A DNA stretch of 64,000 nucleotides, from the NCBI GenBank assembly GCA_033439255.1, contig CM065880.1:124001-188000 (forward strand), given 5' to 3'. A model generated the notes under the pieces. That model saw only the letters and a program-made list of their open reading frames with translations. It was not told the origin of the DNA and searched no databases. This document shows, one piece after another, positions 56,897 through 64,000 of this stretch; the stretch's first letter is position 1, and each line of letters begins with the position of its first letter. The DNA comes from Hericium rajendrae (taxonomy: Eukaryota > Basidiomycota > Agaricomycetes > Russulales > Hericiaceae). The position numbers and the translations under genes were made by a program.

Positions 56897-59800
56897 TCGG
56901 GTATAGAGAATAGGATTATCGAGGCCAAGATGACTTCAGCAGAAGCCGAAGATGTGTTCAGGCGTGAGACCGCAGGCATGGCTGAACATCCTGCTGAGCT
57001 GATGTTTGTCGAAGGTGGCTGTAAAGGTCAGATCACGGCCGAGAATGTCAACGAGGAGAACATTTACTTAGAGAGATGCGGGGTCACTGATCCAGAAACA
57101 GTGGAAGTCGCAGGACAGACTATGCTTGCAGCAGGTCTTCAAAACCTATTACCTAGGGGCGAGCCGGGACTCGAACGCGTAGATATGGCCATAGGTCGGG
57201 GTACCAAGCCGGTGAATGATTGGAATAATCCATCTCTGTTTCACGGGATGTATCCTTCGCTCTATCCCTTTGGCATAGGTGGTTTTGAAGATCAAAGGCG
57301 AGATGTGCGGGTAAGCTTTGAGTCGCAGGCAGAATACTACCTGGACTTGCCAGATCGCAGTTTCAGATATCACTATTCTTTCATCTTTATCATCCTTAAC
57401 ATAATTCAATGGAGAAAGGGATGTTTACATACGCATTTCACAGTGGATAAGTCACGGTTTTGTTCTGTTACAACAGCCCTGAAGTCCCTGCCGAAAGACA
57501 CAATCAAAGATTTTTCATCGATGATAAAGAACGAAGGCCTCCCTCCATCGTTGAACGAAGATCAAAAAGTGCTTTGGGCTCTGATGCAGGAATTCAAGAC
57601 ACTATCCGCAAAAGTTCCTGGATCTCAAGCCGCGAAAGTGTCCGTGAGAAACAACATAAGGAATTACATGGGAGAATTTGGCTTACCGCCCATTTTTCTG
57701 ACCGTCAATGTTGCACCACAACACAGTCCCATTGCCCAATTGATGTTTGGCGACAGGACAGTCGATTTGACCCACAGGTTTCCTCAAGTTGTTCCGGGAC
57801 CTGAAAGAGCAAAGCGCCTGGTGAAAGATCCTGTGGCAGCAGCTGATTTTTTTGACTTTTCCCTCCGATGCTTATTTGAAGGTCTTTTTGGATGGGATAT
57901 GGAAAAAAAGAGATCAACAAGAGAAGGCGGTATCTTGGGCCACCTGAAAGCGTACCATGGTACCGCCGAGTACAATGAGCGGGGCACTCATCATGGCCAT
58001 TTCTTGATTTGGTTGCTCGGTGCGCTGAACCCTTCAGAAGTGCATGCCCGCATGAAAACAGATGACGCCTTTCGCATTCGTTTTTTTGAATTCTTCGAAG
58101 ATATCATAAAGCATGACTTACCAGAAGTAGAACTTCACAATTTTGATGTAGACGGGTATGAACCATGGGTTGAGCGCCCGCCTCCCCCACCCCTACCTGT
58201 AGATACTAACCAGGAACGACAAGCTACAGACCTGGAAGAGTGGGATACTGTCTTTGCTACCGAAATATGGATGATAGGCGAGAAGCTACAGAGACATACC
58301 TGTCAGCGCATTTGTCATAAGTATGGAAATGAGGACCGCTGCCGTTTTTTGTATCCCCACGAGATAGTGGAAGCATCTCGGTTTGATGCCGAGACCAACT
58401 CCATCATTTTTGTATGCAGGGATGGCACCGTCAACTATTACAACCCTTATATCCTTGTGTTCTGTCGTCATAATCATGACATCAAATGTATTCTGTCAGG
58501 CGAAGCTGCTAAGTCAGCCATGATATATATCACAGATTACATTACCAAAATGGATACTAACACAACACAAATGCTATCTTTGCTATGCACAGCGGTCCTC
58601 GCATTGCCTGCGGACGTCGATTTGGCAACACGGGAAGGGGTAAAAAAGTTACTGCATAAATGCCTTGCACAGTTCGGTAAGAAACAAATTATCCAAGCAC
58701 AGCAGGCAGCGAGGTACCTGCGTGGTCTAGGTGATTCTATAGAATCTCATGAGCCGGTCACGATGCTATCGGGACTCGTCTTTGAATTTGCCAAACGTCT
58801 CTATACCCAAGCATTCGGCCGGACCAGTGATACAGATGAAATCCCCCCCGGCCATGACGAAATTGATGATTCTCTGGAAGGCGAGAGAGAGGGTCATGCT
58901 TTAGACCAAGAACCACATAGCGAATGGGCGAACCAATCTGCGATGATTGATGATGTAGAAGAGGTTGAGCACGCTCATGTGCAGCTGAGAATCGATCGAC
59001 GAGGAAGATTCGTCGATGCAACCCAGGTCGATGACTATTTCTACCGGGACGCCCGTTTAGAAGATCTATCGTTCTATGAATTTGTCAAGTATTATCGCAT
59101 ACAAAACAAAACACAGCTTACAAATGAGGATCGTGGCAAGTTGAAGCGATATCAGCTCCGTCCTCCGCATCCATGCGCCGGCAAGCAAGAAATCATTGAA
59201 AGATATGTCGGCGCTGAGTCTGCAGTTGACTACCCAAGGGTAGTTACCAGAGTGACTGGTATGACCATACCACGCGCTACGCAGAAAGATAGATATGTAA
59301 TGTTTGTTCTCGCGCATTGTAAGCCACTGGCATTTAGCATGACAAGATGCCTCTTTAACGAGGGTGACGACGACCTTGAAGAGGTATTGAAGACTTATCC
59401 ATTTTCAGAGAGCTGTGCGAGACTCATTAAGAATTGGGAAGCCGTTCACGAGTGCGAAGATGAGCAGGATGCAGAGCGAATGAAGAGAAGGGACAAGTTG
59501 ATGCGTCAATCCGCCAAGATGAAAAAGGGTGAGCGACACGATGAGAACAATAATGAGGAGGAAGATGGAACATTGATGACTATTCCAAGTAGTGGGAGTC
59601 CCGATGACTTGGAAGATGATGAAGTAAAAGCCGTAATTAGCTCTTTGATTGAAGCTGGATATGTTGACGGTAAAGTAATGAATGTAGTCTTTGGCAGTGA
59701 AACGAGATGCCAACGGATGACCGTAGATTCCGGCTGGACTAGAGGCATTGATCGTAGCAGAGTAAAGCAATGGGAACAAGAGATCAAAGTCCAAGAAGCA

Positions 59801-62800
59801 CGGATCGAGTTGCAGCACTTGAATGTGCAGGGTGAAGGAGTGCAATCATTCACTGTCCCTGACGAAGCAGGCCAGACTGTCAATGATGTCGATGTGGAGA
59901 TCCGGGACTGGTCTGCTGTTTCCGATGCAGTGCCACCGACGGTAGTGGCAACTGGGAGTACATTAGCTCTTCCATTGTCCACCACGGAAGAAGTTATCGA
60001 GACTGTTGCCGCCAAGCATACTTTAAACACTAAACAAACCTATGCATTCAAAATCATTGCCCGAGCATGGCTTAAAATCCACGCCAAACGCATGGCCAGC
60101 ACCATTGACGAGGTCGATGATGATGATGAACCCCTTCGTCTCTTCATGACGGGCCCTGGCGGGACAGGAAAGACTCATTCTGTATTTGCCGTAAAAGAAG
60201 TAATGGAATATTTCGCATGCGGTCACAGAATTCGAATGACGGCCATGACAGGATCTGCCGCTGCGCTGATTGATGGCACTACCTGTCACAAGGGCATGGG
60301 CTTAAAAGTCAAGCAAAAGACCAACCAGGAAGGTAAGACACGAACTGGGCTAGGCGAAAAATATGAGATCGAGTTGAGTGTAAAGACACGAAACCAGCTG
60401 CGTACAAACTGGAAGGATGTCGATGTTCTCCTCATCGATGAAGTTTCCTTGGTGGGGCTTCAAAACTTGTCTGATATAGACCATGCCTTGCGTTATGCAA
60501 AAGAAAGGCCAAACACATGGTTCGGTGGCATCATCGTGGTGTTTTCGGGAGACTTCTTGAAGTATCCGCCAACGGGTGGCACACCACTGTACAGGGTTAT
60601 CCGAGGAAGCAATAAGAACAATCCCAATGAATTGAAAAAGCGATTGGGACGCCTTGCTTGGAAGACAGTGAATGAAGTTGTTGAATTTGAAGAACAATTC
60701 CGGATGAAGGATGATCCTACGTACGGTGCTGCAGTAACGCGGCTGCGCATGCACGAGTGTACACCTGCAGATGTAAATCTATTTAACTCGCGTGTGATCC
60801 GATCGAAGAAAGTCACTAAAGGTATTAATCTTGGACTGCGCGAACATGATGAGGCCGTGATGATTGTTGGAACTAATAAGGTTCGAAAAAGAGTGAACTG
60901 GCGCAAAGCACAGACCAATACACTGGCACAGGAGTCGCCGGCATTGGTGTTTTGCGCAGCTATGGACTATGTCAATAAACAATTAGTACCTAATAGTGAG
61001 ATGGGAGACTTCCGTACGCAGCTCTTGGGCTTGCGGACAGCCCACCTCAATAAAGAAGGGTCGTTGCCCGGGTACCTCCCTTTGTATGTAGGAATGCCCG
61101 TGATTCTTCGCAACAAAAATGTTTCTGTCAACTTGCGTATCACTAATGGATCCCAGGGTATCGTCAAACATATCGAAACTGCACAAGATGACTATAGATT
61201 CACATACGCAACCCTTGTCTTAGTCCACTTCCCCAGGAGTCGAGTAAAACTGGGTGATCTTGATGAGGAAGTCTGCCCTATCATGCCAGCGGAATGGGAA
61301 TTCTCATCCATGCTAGAGCTTGAGAAGGGAATGCCTCACAGATATCAAATCAAACGAAAGCAAATCCCTATTTCGCCTGCATTTGCCGTGACCGGACAGT
61401 CAGCACAAGGGAAGACACTCCCGAAAGTTCTTGCTGATCTATCGAAAGGCGGCTCTGCCGCATATGTTGCCACGTCACGGCCAAGGAGGTTGCACGATCT
61501 CTATCTTATGAAAGAAGTCCGAATACAGAATCTCAATGCCCCCATAGATGCCGACCTGCGCCAGGAACTCGCCCGATTCCGAGCTATGGAGCATAACACT
61601 TTGCGTCGGCATGGTTTTTGCCGAGGAGACCTTGTTGAAGTTCCAGACCCGGAAGAGCGGTATATGAACAGATTTGGGAGGACAGAAGGTCAGAACAACA
61701 TCGACATTATATGGGTAGAAGCAGACACACAAGGGAAGAAACATAAGTGCAGCCTTGATGACGACGAGGATAATCAGCCTACAAAGTGTCGTCAGCCAAG
61801 TCGAAACCAAACCAAAGAGAAAGAGTATCTTGTTGGATGTCAATGGTCGTCCCGTGATTGGTCGTGTGCATATGACTCCATTTTCACCAGCCTATACTTG
61901 ATGTATGCTTCTGCAACAACGGCTTGGAAAAATGGATGGACTGATGATAATGTAATGTCTGCCGCACTGAATCTTTGTTTTGATGAACTGTCGAACTTGG
62001 ATGAGACACGTCGTAACAGCTGTGAGGTCCTAAATATCTACCGTGACCAATTTCGTGATGTTGCCACTGCCCGGCACCCGACAAAGTATAAGAGACATGG
62101 TCCCAAGTTTGCATCCGCGACTGAGTTAACATATGACTTATGGTCAACGGAGACAAGGAATCTAGCTCTGTACGAGATGACAGGAACGGGGATAGCTGCA
62201 TCAAGACAGCGAGTAGAGCTGGAGATGTATCTGGAGCCAGAGCACGGTGGTGATACCCATTCCATCCAATGTTGGGTGAACGTTTGTTTCCGGAGTGACT
62301 CGAGGGCATTGTTGCTACCAAGGCGACATAACACTGCATGCAGTCACCTTGACGGATCTACGCATCGACTCCAAGCTTCCTTTCCGTGGCTATATTTTGA
62401 AGCCAATGGACCCCTTGGCGGGAACATTTGGCCCACGAGAAACTTGGTCATTCCTGCCATGGATAATAAGTGTGATTATGTGTTGCGTGCGATCATTTAC
62501 TTTGGGATGAATCACTTTACTGCAAGGATTTTCAGTGAAGACAATATTTATAAGTATGATGGACAACAGAATGGCGGGAGATGTGTCAAAGAACGCACAT
62601 GCAGCGGAGAACATTTCTCTGTAGACATAAGGAATAGGTTATTAACCTTCAGTGGACGAAAAGCGCATATCTTTATTTACATGAGAGTGGAAGGTTCGAC
62701 AGTGTCAGCAGAGTCTTGCCCCATCGCTTCGGGACGCGGAGCTACGGATGGCGAAACATGGTCCAGGCCAGACATCCGGAGACATGTTCGTGGTGGGGTC

Positions 62801-62821
62801 CTGAAGAAAGCACATAAGTAG
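56897..62821 (+). CDS. Helitron Rep-helicase protein with C-terminal cysteine-protease-like domain
   Basis: One open frame of about 1974 codons; the codons before 56897 belong to the LTR. Helitron-like N domain starts near 57300 (FESQAEYYLDLPDRSFRYHY). The HUH nuclease motif GTHHGHFLIWL is at about 57983 and the catalytic tyrosine region YITDYITKM at about 58523. PIF1-type helicase motifs: Walker A GPGGTGKT at 60152-60175, Walker B VLLIDEVSLVG at about 60425, VVFSGDFLKYPPTGG, FEEQFRM and the last motif AFAVTGQSAQGKTLPKV. After about 61750 a further domain has DWSCAYDSIFTSLYL with a possible active cysteine, NHFTARIF with a histidine, and YKYDGQQNGG, an arrangement like papain-fold deubiquitinases. 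Rep nicks and joins single strands and the helicase unwinds, in the nucleus. Confidence 0.92.
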   Translation, partial: SGIENRIIEAKMTSAEAEDVFRRETAGMAEHPAELMFVEGGCKGQITAENVNEENIYLERCGVTDPETVEVAGQTMLAAGLQNLLPRGEPGLERVDMAIGRGTKPVNDWNNPSLFHGMYPSLYPFGIGGFEDQRRDVRVSFESQAEYYLDLPDRSFRYHYSFIFIILNIIQWRKGCLHTHFTVDKSRFCSVTTALKSLPKDTIKDFSSMIKNEGLPPSLNEDQKVLWALMQEFKTLSAKVPGSQAAKVSVRNNIRNYMGEFGLPPIFLTVNVAPQHSPIAQLMFGDRTVDLTHRFPQVVPGPERAKRLVKDPVAAADFFDFSLRCLFEGLFGWDMEKKRSTREGGILGHLKAYHGTAEYNERGTHHGHFLIWLLGALNPSEVHARMKTDDAFRIRFFEFFEDIIKHDLPEVELHNFDVDGYEPWVERPPPPPLPVDTNQERQATDLEEWDTVFATEIWMIGEKLQRHTCQRICHKYGNEDRCRFLYPHEIVEASRFDAETNSIIFVCRDGTVNYYNPYILVFCRHNHDIKCILSGEAAKSAMIYITDYITKMDTNTTQMLSLLCTAVLALPADVDLATREGVKKLLHKCLAQFGKKQIIQAQQAARYLRGLGDSIESHEPVTMLSGLVFEFAKRLYTQAFGRTSDTDEIPPGHDEIDDSLEGEREGHALDQEPHSEWANQSAMIDDVEEVEHAHVQLRIDRRGRFVDATQVDDYFYRDARLEDLSFYEFVKYYRIQNKTQLTNEDRGKLKRYQLRPPHPCAGKQEIIERYVGAESAVDYPRVVTRVTGMTIPRATQKDRYVMFVLAHCKPLAFSMTRCLFNEGDDDLEEVLKTYPFSESCARLIKNWEAVHECEDEQDAERMKRRDKLMRQSAKMKKGERHDENNNEEEDGTLMTIPSSGSPDDLEDDEVKAVISSLIEAGYVDGKVMNVVFGSETRCQRMTVDSGWTRGIDRSRVKQWEQEIKVQEARIELQHLNVQGEGVQSFTVPDEAGQTVNDVDVEIRDWSAVSDAVPPTVVATGSTLALPLSTTEEVIETVAAKHTLNTKQTYAFKIIARAWLKIHAKRMASTIDEVDDDDEPLRLFMTGPGGTGKTHSVFAVKEVMEYFACGHRIRMTAMTGSAAALIDGTTCHKGMGLKVKQKTNQEGKTRTGLGEKYEIELSVKTRNQLRTNWKDVDVLLIDEVSLVGLQNLSDIDHALRYAKERPNTWFGGIIVVFSGDFLKYPPTGGTPLYRVIRGSNKNNPNELKKRLGRLAWKTVNEVVEFEEQFRMKDDPTYGAAVTRLRMHECTPADVNLFNSRVIRSKKVTKGINLGLREHDEAVMIVGTNKVRKRVNWRKAQTNTLAQESPALVFCAAMDYVNKQLVPNSEMGDFRTQLLGLRTAHLNKEGSLPGYLPLYVGMPVILRNKNVSVNLRITNGSQGIVKHIETAQDDYRFTYATLVLVHFPRSRVKLGDLDEEVCPIMPAEWEFSSMLELEKGMPHRYQIKRKQIPISPAFAVTGQSAQGKTLPKVLADLSKGGSAAYVATSRPRRLHDLYLMKEVRIQNLNAPIDADLRQELARFRAMEHNTLRRHGFCRGDLVEVPDPEERYMNRFGRTEGQNNIDIIWVEADTQGKKHKCSLDDDEDNQPTKCRQPSRNQTKEKEYLVGCQWSSRDWSCAYDSIFTSLYLMYASATTAWKNGWTDDNVMSAALNLCFDELSNLDETRRNSCEVLNIYRDQFRDVATARHPTKYKRHGPKFASATELTYDLWSTETRNLALYEMTGTGIAASRQRVELEMYLEPEHGGDTHSIQCWVNVCFRSDSRALLLPRRHNTACSHLDGSTHRLQASFPWLYFEANGPLGGNIWPTRNLVIPAMDNKCDYVLRAIIYFGMNHFTARIFSEDNIYKYDGQQNGGRCVKERTCSGEHFSVDIRNRLLTFSGRKAHIFIYMRVEGSTVSAESCPIASGRGATDGETWSRPDIRRHVRGGVLKKAHK

Positions 62822-63199
62822 GGACACTTCTCACTACATGAGTTTCAAATGAGAACACGTATCGTTTCCATTGACGACAGCCTTCGAATAAAACACATGA
62901 TGTCTTGATGTCGATGGCAGAATAGTATTCACGGAACACGCAAAGCGAACATAGAATAATAGCGATGATTGTGAAGACGTGAGGTAATGTAAACGCTAGT
63001 CCAGATATCAATGGTTCGAAGATACATGACGTGCCAGAGAATCCGGAGCGACGAGAGAGACAACTGGCAATCGGCCTGCGTGATGGCAAAAAACTTGACA
63101 ATAATGTGTAATCACTTGATGCTCCCAAGCTATGAAACATTCGGCAGTCAATTTATCTGGTGATGGAAGGTCGAGCAAGTGGCGCGGTAGTTCGATTGG
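62822..63199. other. no gene seen; should contain the Helitron 3' end
   Basis: The stretch lies between the Helitron stop and the next gene. I looked for a short hairpin followed by CTRR and found no convincing one. Confidence 0.3.
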
Positions 63200-64000
63200 T
63201 CAGCTGAACATTAACTCGACGAAGATCTGCATGCTTGCAACCCGGTGAGTCCAGTTTGATGATGAAAATGGGTCGATTGTGCCGGATTCTTGAGCGATGG
63301 AGCATGGGTTTTCCCAACATGGTATAAACTCTCCGTGCCACATGCTCTTCACTTTCCGTTCACGAGATAACATCTGATGGGGATTCTGGTAGACAGATGG
63401 CACCATTTCTTGATCGAACCGCATGAAATCGATCCTAAACCCAACAACATGAAGGTCCCATGCGAATTCTGCCCAAAGACTGTGATCGGATTCAACATCA
63501 GCATATGTCACTGTTCTGCCCCCCCACTTAGGAAGCGGAGTGATATCCTCATGGTAAGGAGCGATACCACCATGGACACCGAAATGGACGTTGATGTCGA
63601 GCCGTTCGAGTGTCCGCCGCACTCGTCGTCGTGCATCTGCATTCATTGAAACTTGATTCTTCCCATGAATAGGGGACTGTTGATGATCATAATCCAGAGG
63701 GAACGGTAACCGTGCAATGTCCGCCTGCGATGATGCTGGCTTTAAGGGTGTGTCTGGCAGGTGAATTCGATAATAACGACCTTCTAAGGCCACCCTCCAT
63801 TGAGTTGCAGTCATCAGGATATGACGACTTTGGGATGGAGACATTATCTGGGATATGCACCAGAATCGAATGCGCAACCAGTTATGGAGCTTCTTCGCAA
63901 ACGTGGAACCGTATGCAGAAAAGACATGCAAAGGAGGAAATGCGTAGTATAGCCCATCCCGTGCAGAGACTTCTTGATGGTCAGACTGATCAGATACGAC
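63200..64000 (-). CDS. unknown gene, C-terminal part (runs off the window)
   Basis: The frame is open from the window edge to TGA near 63200: EVSARDGLYYAFPPLHVFSA, then FAKKLHNWLRIRFWCISQI, ARRRVRRTLERLDINVHFG and MWHGEFIPCWENPC. Tryptophans and arginines are spaced as in a folded protein. I recognise no family. The C-terminal quarter might include an intron. It lies antisense to and 380 bp from the Helitron; it could be host DNA or a captured fragment. Confidence 0.45.
   Translation of the reverse strand, partial: VVSDQSDHQEVSARDGLYYAFPPLHVFSAYGSTFAKKLHNWLRIRFWCISQIMSPSQSRHILMTATQWRVALEGRYYRIHLPDTPLKPASSQADIARLPFPLDYDHQQSPIHGKNQVSMNADARRRVRRTLERLDINVHFGVHGGIAPYHEDITPLPKWGGRTVTYADVESDHSLWAEFAWDLHVVGFRIDFMRFDQEMVPSVYQNPHQMLSRERKVKSMWHGEFIPCWENPCSIAQESGTIDPFSSSNWTHRVASMQIFVELMFS

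Larger units (their letters stand above)
47508..62821 (+). mobile_element. Helitron (rolling-circle DNA transposon), split by nested insertions
   Basis: Coding parts lie at 47508-48785, 50651-51407 and 56897-62821, all on the plus strand and in the order expected for fungal Helitrons: N-terminal region, DUF6570, Helitron-like N, HUH Rep, PIF1 helicase, C-terminal extension. Insertions between them are a fold-back element (48790-50646) and a solo LTR (51408-56896), which itself holds another TIR element. Removing the solo LTR with a 4-bp duplication (CCGG/TCGG, one mismatch) leaves an open frame (YPDDGVLP then GIENR). The true termini (5' TC, 3' hairpin plus CTRR) were not found, so the limits given are those of the coding parts. 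Confidence 0.88.

Noticed and set aside
57150-57200. tRNA-like string (GCCGGGACTCGAACGCG) inside the Helitron
   Set aside because: The T-arm and acceptor do not pair and the bases code for conserved Helitron residues (PRGEPGLERVDMAIG) in an open frame.
1-64000. CRISPR array or bacterial operon
   Set aside because: The tandem arrays lack repeat-spacer structure, and introns, F-box, JmjC and Helitron genes show a eukaryotic (fungal) context.

Overview
The window looks like nuclear DNA from an Agaricomycete (mushroom or polypore type basidiomycete). Genes are split by short GT-AG introns of about 48-60 nt. They include an F-box protein, a fungal FuA-type glutathione transferase and a URC1-like GTP cyclohydrolase II relative. 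The transposons are typical of this group: a DUF6570-bearing Helitron, a Plavaka/CACTA-like element and Ty3-type retroelements. No species can be named from sequence alone.

Left part (1-24169) is mostly host genes: the 3' end of an unknown gene (1-550), an NmrA-like reductase (1143-2173, minus), an F-box protein (2754-4606, minus; four exons that sum to 562 codons), a polypore-type hypothetical gene (5156-6146, minus), the URC1-like gene (14305-16674, minus) and, divergent from it, the glutathione transferase (17440-18292, plus). Between the hypothetical gene and URC1 lies a TIR element (6374-14210). Inside it sits a very young chromodomain Ty3 element (7248-13547) with identical LTRs and a 5-bp target duplication.

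Middle part (21392-44157): a host gene ending in a JmjC domain has been split by a 16.3-kb Ty3-type element (24170-40465). The 4-bp duplication CCGA and the reading frame fit exactly on both sides. This element has very long LTRs (2524 bp), and each LTR carries an intact ORF of about 255 codons upstream of its TATA box. A diverged free-standing homologue of that ORF lies just outside the element at 21392-22213. A solo LTR of the same family lies at 51408-56896.

Right part (47508-62821) is a Helitron pulled apart by later insertions. A fold-back element with TTAA ends (48790-50646) lies between an N-terminal ORF and the DUF6570 segment. The solo LTR lies between DUF6570 and the Rep/helicase part. 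Inside the solo LTR is a further TIR element (53844-56752) with a TA duplication, a GC-rich core and a 34-bp perfect palindrome. The Helitron protein ends in a cysteine-protease-like domain. The last 0.8 kb holds part of an unknown gene that runs off the window.

The most interesting item is the LTR-borne ORF family with a free-standing relative. Others are the CpG-only divergence between the two LTRs, the dated disruption of the JmjC gene, and the three-layer nest in the Helitron. All product names rest on motifs read by eye, without database searches.
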